Shown here piece by piece: positions 20,088 to 28,279 of a stretch of 36,968 nt of DNA (its first letter is position 1; each line of letters starts with the position of its first letter). The DNA is from Rhizobiaceae bacterium (GTDB lineage Bacteria; Pseudomonadota; Alphaproteobacteria; Rhizobiales; Rhizobiaceae): NCBI GenBank assembly GCA_013214695.1, contig JABSRX010000083.1, forward strand, positions 1 to 36,968. Reading direction: 5' to 3'. The position numbers and the translations under genes were made by a program. Under the pieces are notes generated by a model. That model had not been told where the DNA came from, made no database searches, and saw nothing but the letters and a program-made list of their open reading frames with translations.

Positions 20088-20951
20088 TTGTTCAACCCGA
20101 CCTCGATCGTTGCTTCCGCTTTTGGCGATCAGCTGGCCAAGACGTATCTGGAATATTTCTCCGGTCGCAACCCGGAATATGCCGCCTATTTGAGCGGTGC
20201 CGCGCGTTTGGTTTTGGAGCGATTGGGCAATTCAGACGCGCTTTATCACAATGCAGAACACACCATGATGGTCACCCTCGTGGGTCAGCAGATCATGCGT
20301 GGGCGATTGATCACGGAAACGCTTAGGCCGGAAGACTGGGTTCACTACACCGTGGCTCTGCTGGTGCACGACATCGGCTATGCACGCGGTATCTGCAAAG
20401 GCGACACGCCGACTTCGGTGGTGATCAATGCCAACGGCGACACGGTGACACCACCCCGCGGATCGTCCGACGCCTTCCTATCTCCCTATCATATTGACCG
20501 TGGCATGATTTATGCCCGTCAGCGGTTCTCCGAGTCTCAATTGATTGACGAGGAGCGCATCGCAGAAGCGATCGACTTCACCCGCTTCCCGATACCCGAC
20601 GATCCCTATTATGCCGAAACGCAGTCGGAAAAGGCCCTGGTTCGTGCAGCTGATTTGATCGGACAGTTGGCGGACCCGTTCTACCACCGCAAGATCAACG
20701 GCCTGTTTCACGAGTTCCAGGAAACCGGCACGGCGAAGCGGCTCGGCTATACTTCCCCGATGGACTTGGTAGAGCAGTTTCCCAATTTCTTCTGGTCACA
20801 AGTCCAGCCGCTGATCGGACCGGCTTTGAGCTATCTGGAACAGACCATGGAAGGCAAACAGTGGGTGGCCAATCTGTACAATCACGTCTTCCAGATTGAG
20901 CACCGCAATGTCGGTCTTGGGCCGTTTGCCGGCCCTAAAGAAGACGAATAG
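20088..20951 (+). CDS. HD-domain metal-dependent phosphohydrolase-like protein
   Basis: 287 residues. HD-superfamily motifs: YHNAEHTMMV (first metal His region) and the HD pair in ALLVHDIGYARG at about 103-114, then a later conserved DLIGQLADP helix. The order resembles stand-alone HD proteins found in cyanobacteria and alphaproteobacteria; substrate unknown (nucleotide or cyclic nucleotide possible). TTG start at 20088 with GGAG 7 nt upstream. It converges with the adenylate cyclase gene 20 bp downstream. The proximity suggests, but does not show, a link to cyclic-nucleotide turnover. Confidence 0.82.
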   Translation: MFNPTSIVASAFGDQLAKTYLEYFSGRNPEYAAYLSGAARLVLERLGNSDALYHNAEHTMMVTLVGQQIMRGRLITETLRPEDWVHYTVALLVHDIGYARGICKGDTPTSVVINANGDTVTPPRGSSDAFLSPYHIDRGMIYARQRFSESQLIDEERIAEAIDFTRFPIPDDPYYAETQSEKALVRAADLIGQLADPFYHRKINGLFHEFQETGTAKRLGYTSPMDLVEQFPNFFWSQVQPLIGPALSYLEQTMEGKQWVANLYNHVFQIEHRNVGLGPFAGPKEDE

Positions 20952-20971
20952 CTGAAAGCCAGATTCGACCT

Positions 20972-23293
20972 CTACTTCTCCGTCATCACCCAGCGACCAT
21001 CCCAATCGTCGCCGGGAGGATTGGCTTCCATATAAGCACAGCGATCAAGATAGATATCCGACAGCTTGTCGTCTGGATTGAATTCCAGACAGGCCTTGAA
21101 GGCTTGTGTTGCGTTGGACCAGCGCTGGGCGCGGAATTCATTGATGCCTTCGCGGAAAGAAGCAAGCACATTCATCAAATTGGGGAAGCTCTCCTCCGTG
21201 TGGTAATCGAGAAGCTCAAACACTTTGACCGGTTTGGTCTTGCCTTTCACCACCACCAGATCAATGTCGCGCATCCGGTAGGTGGCCTTCAGCTGATTGG
21301 CGGTGAATTCGCTCAATAGAATTTTGGCTGCATATTGCTTGCACGCACTCTCCAATCGGGCCGCGAGGTTCACCCCGTCGCCGATCATCGTGTAATCCAT
21401 GCGCTTGGGACTGCCGATATTGCCGCTCACCACCGTGTCCGTGTTGAGGCCAATCCCCATACCGACAGGCATCTGATCGTTCTTGATGCGCAGCGTGTTC
21501 CATTCATGCAGCCTGGTGGTCATGGCAATCGCCGCTCGCACACCCCGGTCGGCATCATCATCGTGGGCCAGCGGAATGCCAAATCCAGCCATGATGGCGT
21601 CGCCGATGAACTTGTCGAGCATACCGTCTTCGTCCGAAATGCATTCGACCATGATGGTGAAGTACTCGTTCAACAGGCTGACGGTACCCTGCGGTCCAAG
21701 CGCTTCGGTCAGGGGTGTGAATCCACGAATATCGGAAAACAGAACCGTTGCCTCCGCGCTCTTGCCGCCGAGCATGTCCTCGGCCCCACCCATCAATTGG
21801 TCGGCAATACCAGGGTCCATATAGCGGGACATGGTTGATTTCATGCGTTTTTCAGCGCTGATGTCCTCCAGCATAATCATCGAGCCCAGTTTGGCGCCTT
21901 CAACGCTGACGAGTGGTTGCAGGGTCAGATTTGTCGACAGAGTTTCCTCGCCGACTTTCAGCTCGGCATCCATCAGAACATCGACTTCACCCTGCTCCTC
22001 ATTGCGCTTGATGCGGTCGATTACCCAGGCATTTTCATCCTTGAAAACCTCAGAACTTGGCTTCTTCAGAACGTCTTCGGCTTTCAGTTGAAGTATGCGC
22101 TGACCGGCCGCGTTGCAGGTCACGACGAGACCGTCCTCATCGAGGGTCAAAACGCCATTGGACATGCTTTCCAGCATGCTTTCGTTGTAGTTCTTGATGT
22201 TCTGGATGTCGTCAAACAGTTTGGCGTTTTCCAGCGCCACGGCCACCTGGCTGGTGAAGGCCCGCAGACGCTGCTCGTCCTCCGTGGTAAATGCACCGCC
22301 CCGCTTGTTCAGACACTGGGTCACCCCAATGACCTTACCTTCTTTGGAAATCACCGGCACGCAGAGGATGGACCGGGTGAAGTATCCCGTCTGTTTGTCG
22401 AAGCTCGGATTGAAGCGCAGATCCGCATAAGCATGGGGAATGTTGACGGTTTGCGCCGACGTGAACACCGTGCCGGCGATGCCGACATGGTTTGGCAGAC
22501 GGATCTCCGTTGAGAGCCCTTCCCCAACCATGGCAAACAGTTCATTGGTCTTCTCGTCGTTCAGGAACAGAGTGGAACGGTCTGCGGCCAGCATGCGCAT
22601 GGCTTCACCCATGACCCGCCCAAGGATAACCTTCAGGTCGATTTCCGATGTCACATCTGCCACAACATCGAGAAACTCGCGTTCCTGATTGCGCGACTTT
22701 TCCATGCGCTCCGCAAATTGCTGGCTTTCCAGCGCAATGGCCGCCTGGCTGGTCATCGCCTCAAGAAGTTCCAGGTCGCTTTGGGTAAATTCACCCTCCA
22801 CCCGGTTGAGGATCTGCGAAACGCCGATAACCTGATTTGTCGCGGTGCGAATGGGCGCACACAGGATGCTTTTCGTGTGATAGCCGGTTTGCTCGTCAAC
22901 TTCTTTGTTGAATCGGGTGTCCGCATAGGCATCCGTGACAATTTCCCCGACCCCGGAGGTGAAAACATGGCCGGCGATACCGCTGTTGTTGAGGATTCGG
23001 ATTTCCCTTTTGATCTCTCCCTGGGCGACCCTTGAATAGAGTTCGCCCGTGGCTTCGTCATTGAGAAGGATGGACCCCCGTTCCGCCAGCATCTCCCGGG
23101 TCGTGATTTCCACCAGAATGTTGAGAATATCATCCAGTGAGTTCAGTGACGCGATCTTCTGTGACAGGCCCAGAAGCAACTCTGCCCGATAGAGACGCTC
23201 CTCAAGATCCGCGGTGTGACTTTGACCATTGCCTTTCGCGGTCCGCTTGGCGGGCGGTGCTTTTTTCGTCTTGCTGGCCGATGTTTTTTGCAT
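20972..23293 (-). CDS. GAF-GAF-PAS class III adenylate cyclase, CyaB1-like
   Basis: 773 residues, predicted soluble cAMP synthase. Domain order: basic N-tail, GAF-A (about 50-195), GAF-B (215-360), PAS (370-480), class III catalytic domain (510-700), and a C-tail of about 70 residues that may be TPR-like. This order matches Anabaena CyaB1/CyaB2. Catalytic residues are present: metal Asp521 (FSDIRGF) and Asp565 (FIGDAIMAGFG), substrate Lys561 and Asp633 (RMDYTMIGDG), and Asn642/Arg646 (VNLAARLE). The Lys/Asp pair favours ATP. GAF-B has a full NKFDE motif (NK329-330, F335, DE339-340), whereas GAF-A has NR...F...DL. The start lies 3 bp after the stop of the coiled-coil gene, so the two are an operon. 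Confidence 0.93.
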   Translation of the reverse strand: MQKTSASKTKKAPPAKRTAKGNGQSHTADLEERLYRAELLLGLSQKIASLNSLDDILNILVEITTREMLAERGSILLNDEATGELYSRVAQGEIKREIRILNNSGIAGHVFTSGVGEIVTDAYADTRFNKEVDEQTGYHTKSILCAPIRTATNQVIGVSQILNRVEGEFTQSDLELLEAMTSQAAIALESQQFAERMEKSRNQEREFLDVVADVTSEIDLKVILGRVMGEAMRMLAADRSTLFLNDEKTNELFAMVGEGLSTEIRLPNHVGIAGTVFTSAQTVNIPHAYADLRFNPSFDKQTGYFTRSILCVPVISKEGKVIGVTQCLNKRGGAFTTEDEQRLRAFTSQVAVALENAKLFDDIQNIKNYNESMLESMSNGVLTLDEDGLVVTCNAAGQRILQLKAEDVLKKPSSEVFKDENAWVIDRIKRNEEQGEVDVLMDAELKVGEETLSTNLTLQPLVSVEGAKLGSMIMLEDISAEKRMKSTMSRYMDPGIADQLMGGAEDMLGGKSAEATVLFSDIRGFTPLTEALGPQGTVSLLNEYFTIMVECISDEDGMLDKFIGDAIMAGFGIPLAHDDDADRGVRAAIAMTTRLHEWNTLRIKNDQMPVGMGIGLNTDTVVSGNIGSPKRMDYTMIGDGVNLAARLESACKQYAAKILLSEFTANQLKATYRMRDIDLVVVKGKTKPVKVFELLDYHTEESFPNLMNVLASFREGINEFRAQRWSNATQAFKACLEFNPDDKLSDIYLDRCAYMEANPPGDDWDGRWVMTEK

Positions 23294-23296
23294 GAA

Positions 23297-23932
23297 TTAA
23301 TCCGATCTCGCCGATGTCTCAGCTTCTTCCAGCTTGTCGCGCAAGGCTTGAATTGTTTGGTGCAGTTGGATCACCTCATCGCGATGACTGGTGGCCTGTT
23401 GGTGCAGTACATCCTCGGACGTGAACTTCAATGTATCCAATTGCTCGCGCGACTTGGCAATTGTCTCATGCAATTGGCGAATTTCGGTTTCATATGTCGC
23501 GCGGGTTTGCTGAACGGCTTCTTCCATCTTCTGCCGCAGACTTTCCAACTCGTCGCGCAAGACCCGGGAAGTTTCCTGCAACTGACGCTCCTCATTGGCG
23601 CCGTCGGCAACCGCCTTTTGCACAGCGATATCTTTTTCCATGCGCAGCGCATCCAGCTCTTCACGCAAGGCGAGCGCTGTTCGTTTCAGCTGATTGATTT
23701 CGTCAAAACTCTCTGCCCGGACCTGTTGAATCTCGGCACTCTTGGTCTGTCTTTCGGCTTCCAACTCAAAACGCAGCGCCTCGATGGTCTGCTGCAGATG
23801 ACGCCGCTCGAGCTGTCCGTCCAAATGCGCCTGTTCGGTTTCGAGTGTCGCCATTCCGTGTAAACCCAACTGCCCAGATATCGCGATTGCCCCAACGAGC
23901 AAAGTATCGGGACCAAGAGGATGGTGAGTCAA
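23297..23932 (-). CDS. Coiled-coil protein with five exact 36-residue repeats
   Basis: 211 residues from a TTG at 23932 with AGGA 7 nt upstream; an ATG at 23854 gives 185 residues but lacks a clear ribosome site. No family recognised. From about residue 37 to the end it is one long predicted helix made of five repeats spaced exactly 36 residues. Each repeat has an invariant core Leu-x2-Thr-x4-Arg-x2-Leu-(Asp/Glu): Leu46, 82, 118, 154, 190; Thr49, 85, 121, 157, 193; Arg54, 90, 126, 162, 198; Leu57, 93, 129, 165, 201. There are no cysteines. Residues 10-26 are mildly hydrophobic. The cyclase gene starts 3 bp after the stop, so a role as scaffold or regulator of the cyclase is an inference. Confidence 0.85.
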   Translation of the reverse strand: MTHHPLGPDTLLVGAIAISGQLGLHGMATLETEQAHLDGQLERRHLQQTIEALRFELEAERQTKSAEIQQVRAESFDEINQLKRTALALREELDALRMEKDIAVQKAVADGANEERQLQETSRVLRDELESLRQKMEEAVQQTRATYETEIRQLHETIAKSREQLDTLKFTSEDVLHQQATSHRDEVIQLHQTIQALRDKLEEAETSARSD

Positions 23933-24250
23933 CCTTTGATCCTATTTTTCGCGCTCCATTTGTTTGTATTTATTAACCAATTTCGAGCAGAAATTTATTC
24001 GAAACAGGCAATTAGGTTGCGACGCAATTAGCCGCCGGACGCCGTCGTCACTATCCGACGACAGCACAGTCCAAAAGGTTGATGTGCAACCCTTAAAGTA
24101 GCTAACCGGACTTCAAGGGGCACAGCACCCTGCATGAAGCACGAAAGTCCGATCCGCGGTGCGGGAGTGTCGAACATTTTCGGGGTTGAGGGACCACAAC
24201 GTGTCCGCGTGCCGTGTGACCCGCAATCCATCTTGGTGGACCGGTGATTC
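23933..24250. other. 318-bp divergent intergenic region
   Basis: Lies between the coiled-coil/cyclase operon (leftward) and the GGDEF-EAL gene (rightward) and should hold both promoters. No convincing -35/-10 pair or gene was found. A small dyad GTCGTC / GACGAC (24044-24049 and 24057-24062) is the only clear symmetry. The left end is AT-rich, the right end GC-rich. Confidence 0.5.
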
Positions 24251-26311
24251 ATGCGCAAATTCAAGCTTAAGATGCAGGCAGGTGGCAATTGGTTTGCCAG
24301 GGAATTGCCAAGCTATCTTCAGGTTTGGCGGCTGCCGCCTCTGGAACGCATTGGTCCTGACCAATTCGCGGATCTGTTTCGCATCACGCCGATCGCCACG
24401 CTTGGCCAGATTATTAATGTTACCGTGGTCGCCATCGCGCTTTGCGGGCATGCCGGTTATCTGCCGATGTTCATCTGGTGGCTGACCAACCTGTTGATGT
24501 GTGGCTGGACCTACAGCCGCTGGCTCCGAAACCGACATCGTAAGATTGAAAAACTCTCCAGCCGTGCCATTCCGCGCGCTGTTATCTCCGGAGTTTTATT
24601 CGCGCTGCCCTGGGCATTGCTGGCCGGTTTTTATCTGGGATCCCTGCCCCGCCACGAAGAACTGATCATGTGCATCGCCCTGATCGGCATGGTTGCTTCC
24701 GGCAGCGTGCAGTTGTCGCGCATCTATCCGGCAGCCATTGCCTATCTGGTGACGATCTTTGCACCCGTTATTTTCAAGAGCATCTCCATTGGAGAAGGTC
24801 ACTACTACCTGCTGGCCGCGCTTGCAGTGTCTTACATTGCGTATCTGCTGACCATTGTTGCCAACAGCGCCAATGCCTCGATCGAGCGTTCCACGGCGCT
24901 GAATGACCTTGAGAAGAAAGTCGTGCTGCTCGACGAAGCCAATGATGCGCTCGAAAAGCTGGCTTCTTTTGATGATCTCACCGATCTGCCCAATCGCCGC
25001 GCCTTCTACATCCATCTGGAAGGCACGATCAATGAGGCGATGCTGTTTCGGGATCAGGTCTATGTGCTGGTGGGCGATCTGGATCATTTCAAGAACGTCA
25101 ACGACATGGCGGGACACGCCGCCGGCGACCAGCTCCTGCAGGTCATTGCCCAACGTCTCGCGGACTGCGTTGGCGAAGGGGACCTCGTTGCCCGCATGGG
25201 CGGGGATGAATTTGCGGTCATCGTGCAAAGCGCAGATATTCTAGCCGACAAGAACGCCTTCATGAAACGGCTTCTGGAACGGATCAACGAACCGGTTGAT
25301 CTCGATGGAACGTCGGTCAATCCGGGCATGAGTTTCGGCGTTTCCAGCTTCCCGGATGACGCAAAGGATGCAGAATCCTTGCTGTCTTACGCTGACATCG
25401 CGCTGCAACAGGGCAAGTCGATCTCCCGCGGCGATTGCTGGTTCTTCAACAGCAGGATGAGCGAACAGCTTGCTGCAGACAATGTGCTAGAAAAAGAGCT
25501 GCGCGAGGCTCTGGCGGCCAAGGAATTCGAACTCTTTTACCAACCCAAGGTCGACATCAAGACCGGACGCTTGCACGGCATGGAAAGTCTTGTGCGGTGG
25601 CGGCGCGCCAACGGCGACGTGGTTGCGCCTGGCGGCTTCTTTCGGGTGGCAGAAGAACGCGGCCTGATGTCGGAATTGGCCGACTACGTGCTGGACAAGT
25701 TCGTTGAAGACAATTGCCATTGGACGAATATGGGGCTGAGTCCGGGATTTGTTTCGGTCAATATTCATCCGATCCAGATTAAGGACCGCAATCGGATGGC
25801 GGCCTTTGCCGATCAGGTGGCCGAGACGGTTCTGGACAAGACCAAGCTTGTGATCGAGATCACCGAAGAGTGTGTTGTTGGCCGCGGAACGGACGAGGTG
25901 CCCAACACACTCGCTTTCATGCGCGACCAGAACTTCCGCATTTCCCTGGATGACTTTGGCACGGGCTATGCCTCGCTAACCCATTTGAAGACATTGCCAG
26001 TGGACGAATTAAAAATCGATCGCTCCTTTATTTCGGATCTGAATACGGACATGTCGGACCGCGCCATTGTGTTGGCGATGATCAAGCTGGCGGATACTCT
26101 GGGAATCTCCGTTGTTGCCGAAGGCATTGAGGATCAGGAACAGCACAACACCTTGCTGGCGATGGGCTGTGCCAACGGACAGGGCTATTTTTATGGACGC
26201 CCAATGGATGTTGAGGCCGCCACGACTTATTTGCGCGAGGCGTATTCCCGCGACCGGTCGAGAAAGGCGGTAGCCGGCGAGGCAGCCAGCCGCCACCAAC
26301 TCTCCGCTTAA
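24251..26311 (+). CDS. Six-TM membrane protein with GGDEF and EAL domains
   Basis: 686 residues; predicted cyclic-di-GMP synthesis and/or breakdown at the inner membrane. Six hydrophobic segments fall in about 50-205 (for example 52-66, 70-88, 110-130, 137-155, 158-176, 184-204). A short coiled linker 215-240 leads to the GGDEF domain (intact GGDEF at 317-321, and GDLDHFKNVND). The product-inhibition I-site RxxD is lost: the position reads GEGD (308-311). The EAL domain keeps its catalytic set: Glu445 (ESLVRW), Asn504, Asp567-Asp568 (DDFGTG), Lys588 and Glu624 (AEGIED). A hydrolase with possible synthase activity is likely; the net direction cannot be told. No periplasmic sensor domain is visible. 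Confidence 0.93.
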   Translation: MRKFKLKMQAGGNWFARELPSYLQVWRLPPLERIGPDQFADLFRITPIATLGQIINVTVVAIALCGHAGYLPMFIWWLTNLLMCGWTYSRWLRNRHRKIEKLSSRAIPRAVISGVLFALPWALLAGFYLGSLPRHEELIMCIALIGMVASGSVQLSRIYPAAIAYLVTIFAPVIFKSISIGEGHYYLLAALAVSYIAYLLTIVANSANASIERSTALNDLEKKVVLLDEANDALEKLASFDDLTDLPNRRAFYIHLEGTINEAMLFRDQVYVLVGDLDHFKNVNDMAGHAAGDQLLQVIAQRLADCVGEGDLVARMGGDEFAVIVQSADILADKNAFMKRLLERINEPVDLDGTSVNPGMSFGVSSFPDDAKDAESLLSYADIALQQGKSISRGDCWFFNSRMSEQLAADNVLEKELREALAAKEFELFYQPKVDIKTGRLHGMESLVRWRRANGDVVAPGGFFRVAEERGLMSELADYVLDKFVEDNCHWTNMGLSPGFVSVNIHPIQIKDRNRMAAFADQVAETVLDKTKLVIEITEECVVGRGTDEVPNTLAFMRDQNFRISLDDFGTGYASLTHLKTLPVDELKIDRSFISDLNTDMSDRAIVLAMIKLADTLGISVVAEGIEDQEQHNTLLAMGCANGQGYFYGRPMDVEAATTYLREAYSRDRSRKAVAGEAASRHQLSA

Positions 26312-26321
26312 CGAAGGTCAC

Positions 26322-27119
26322 TCACTCTTCAAAGATTGCGACGGCACGGGTGAAACCGGCCGACGCTCCCTTGATGTTCCACGGAAAGCAGGAAATCTCG
26401 AAGCCCGTGGCCGGCAATTGATCCAGATTGCCGAGCTTTTCGATATGGCAATAGCCGATGTCCATAGAAGCGCGATGCCCTTCCCAGATGAGGCCTGGAT
26501 CACCGGTTTCAGCAAATTTGCGCGCCGTGTGGGCAAAGGGTGCATCCCACGACCATGCGTCGGTGCCAGTTACGCGAACCCCCTTTTCGGTCAGGAAAAG
26601 CGTCGCTTCGCGTCCGATGCCACATCCTTTCAGAAGATAGTCATCCTGCCCGTAATGGGCCCCCGCAGACGTATTCACCACCACAATGTCGAGGGGCTGG
26701 AGGTCGTGATTGATACGGTCCAGTTCAGTCGCGACGTCATCGGCAGTCACCACATAGCCATCGTCGAAGTGGCGAAAATCCAGTTTCACTCCGGGGTTGA
26801 AGCACCATTCCAGCGGCACTTCGTCGATGGTGATCGCCCGTTCACCATTGTTCATGGTGGAATGAAAATGATAGGGCGCGTCCAGATGGGTACCATTGTG
26901 GGTGGCGATTTGCAGAAACTCGATGGCCCAGCCCTCGCCACCAGGCAACTGGTCGGTCGTCATTCCCGGAAAGAACGACACCATGCCTTCGGCCGACTGT
27001 TTGTGATCCACATAGTCAATCTTCGGCAGCATCATGGGTGGATCTGAAACGATGCCCATCTCTAAAGGCACACTGATATCGACAAATCGACGCGGCAAAG
27101 CTGTCTCCAATTCATTCAC
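26322..27119 (-). CDS. Cyclase-family metal-dependent hydrolase (kynurenine formamidase-like fold)
   Basis: 265 residues from a GTG at 27119 (AGG 5 nt upstream). The signature HNGTHLDAPYHF carries the metal-binding HxGTHxDxPxH residues of the cyclase/KynB family, which hydrolyse amide or cyclic bonds. RFVDISVPLEMGIVSDP is the normal N-terminus. VVNTSAGAHYG and TGTDAWSWDAPF are further blocks. Members of this group with the DAWSWD motif have varied or unknown substrates, and no kynurenine-pathway gene is nearby, so formamidase should not be assumed. The frame is open up to 27263, but those residues overlap the divergent gene start and do not match the family. Converges with the GGDEF-EAL gene 10 bp away. 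Confidence 0.85.
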   Translation of the reverse strand: MNELETALPRRFVDISVPLEMGIVSDPPMMLPKIDYVDHKQSAEGMVSFFPGMTTDQLPGGEGWAIEFLQIATHNGTHLDAPYHFHSTMNNGERAITIDEVPLEWCFNPGVKLDFRHFDDGYVVTADDVATELDRINHDLQPLDIVVVNTSAGAHYGQDDYLLKGCGIGREATLFLTEKGVRVTGTDAWSWDAPFAHTARKFAETGDPGLIWEGHRASMDIGYCHIEKLGNLDQLPATGFEISCFPWNIKGASAGFTRAVAIFEE

Positions 27120-27236
27120 TTGAGCCTGCTGGTCAGCATGAAGTGACGTAAGCTTCAGGCACGGCTGGCAGCTTATATTGGGCGCCAAACCTGTGGCAAC
27201 TGCATGGTTGCATCTGCGCGCAATTGGAGTTTTCTC

Positions 27237-27743
27237 ATGGCCCTTGTCCTCAAGATCCTGCAAGTTTTGGCAATAATCTGCGCCACCGTCCTGCTGGCCG
27301 GTGCTTATGACATTTTCAATTTTGGTCTCAAGAAGATGATTGCCCCGTTTGCCATCGGGCCCATCGTTCTCTTCATGTTGCTGTCCATCGTCCCGGTCTT
27401 TCTGACCCCGAAACCCAAAACACCGGAAGAGGAAGAAGCCGAGGATATTGGAGAAAAATTGGCTGAACTGCAGGCCAAGGTGAATTCGCGCCTCACCGAT
27501 GTTCAGACCAAGCTGGATTCACTTTCCGGCCAGGACAGGGAGTCGCTGCAGGAAGAAAATCGGGTTTTGAAAGAGCAGCTTGAAGCCATTCAGCAGGCCG
27601 AGCGTGACAAGGTGGCAAGCGACGCAAGATCACTGCGCCAGCGCAACGAAGAGCTTGAAAACCAGATCAAGCAATGGGCAATTGAGGCCGTTGGCAAAAA
27701 TGTTGCCAAAGAAGAAGCCGAAGCACAGTCTGACGCAGCCTAA
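27237..27743 (+). CDS. Small membrane protein with cytoplasmic coiled coil
   Basis: Not recognised. 168 residues from the ATG at 27237, which has GGAG 7 nt upstream. Two hydrophobic segments (about 3-24 and 37-56) are followed by an acidic, charged stretch PKTPEEEEAED and then a predicted coiled coil from about 70 to 155 (LAELQAKVNSRLTDVQTKLD, ENRVLKEQLEAI, LRQRNEELENQIKQW). Topology with both ends inside is likely. Divergent from the hydrolase gene with an approximately 117-bp shared upstream region. A structural or assembly-factor role is only a guess. Confidence 0.8.
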   Translation: MALVLKILQVLAIICATVLLAGAYDIFNFGLKKMIAPFAIGPIVLFMLLSIVPVFLTPKPKTPEEEEAEDIGEKLAELQAKVNSRLTDVQTKLDSLSGQDRESLQEENRVLKEQLEAIQQAERDKVASDARSLRQRNEELENQIKQWAIEAVGKNVAKEEAEAQSDAA

Positions 27744-27768
27744 TCAAAACCGATAACCAAGTCGCCAT

Positions 27769-27963
27769 CTAAGCGCAGTTGGGACACTGTGTGTTGCGCG
27801 TAATATAGGCAACCCGTGTCTCGGCGCCGTGCCGTTGGATCAGTTCACGCAGATCCAGCGGCGTTTTACGCCCACATTCGCTGCATTGATAAATCAGTTC
27901 GTTTCCGCCTTCCAGCAGCTCGCGCAGGGTCAGGCTATGATTGTGCTGGGTAATCCAATCCAT
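27769..27963 (-). CDS. Small zinc-ribbon-like protein
   Basis: 64 residues from the ATG at 27963 (GGTGG 5 nt upstream); longer starts at 27975 and 28032 are in frame. Two CxxC pairs, CSECG and, at the C-terminus, CPNC, about 32 residues apart, suggest one zinc site. N-terminal MDWITQHN and the segment LDLRELIQRHGAETRV recur in small proteins of alphaproteobacteria of unknown function. It converges with the membrane coiled-coil gene (25 bp between stops). Confidence 0.65.
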   Translation of the reverse strand: MDWITQHNHSLTLRELLEGGNELIYQCSECGRKTPLDLRELIQRHGAETRVAYITRNTQCPNCA

Positions 27964-28121
27964 CGTTGCCACCATTACTTCGATGCTCCCATTAAAGCGT
28001 AACATCCAAGCTAAATTCAACAAGTGAAGCATCGGTGAACCTGAAGAGATTTACTTGAACTATAAATATAATATTTCTGCAGGATCAGTGGATCATATCA
28101 AAAACACTCATTCGTCGCAGG

Positions 28122-28147
28122 TCGCTTAAAGAGTACATTTTAAGCGA
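28122..28147. promoter_or_regulatory. Perfect 9-bp inverted repeat upstream of cfa
   Basis: TCGCTTAAA (28122-28130) and TTTAAGCGA (28139-28147) with an 8-bp centre. It lies between the two divergent genes, about 130 bp before the cfa start and 40 bp upstream of the FNR-type box. No T-run follows on either strand and no gene ends here, so an operator is more likely than a terminator. Regulator unknown. Confidence 0.5.
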
Positions 28148-28185
28148 ATATGGTACGGTTTTGACCCTTTTCTGTATCAGTGCTA

Positions 28186-28199
28186 TTGATGGAGATCAA
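28186..28199. promoter_or_regulatory. FNR/FixK-type binding site (anaerobox)
   Basis: TTGATGGAGATCAA is an exact match to the FNR consensus TTGAT-N4-ATCAA and also fits the FixK form TTGA-N6-TCAA. A possible -10, GATAAA at 28219-28224, would put the start near 28231-28234, so the box centre (28192.5) would be close to -41.5, the class II activator position. This implies oxygen-responsive activation of the downstream fatty-acid gene. Confidence 0.7.
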
Positions 28200-28279
28200 T
28201 TTCACCCGCCACAGGCATGATAAACTGATTAAAAAATTGCCATAGAGCCAGGCCCGTTAAACGCAAAGGAGCAGAGACC

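Noticed and set aside
24113-24538. Minus-strand open frame of 141 codons before the GGDEF-EAL gene
   Set aside because: Half overlaps the certain GGDEF-EAL gene, no ribosome site, and the translation has no recognisable features.
28122-28147. CtrA binding site TTAA-N7-TTAA
   Set aside because: The two TTAA half sites are 10 bp apart, not 7.
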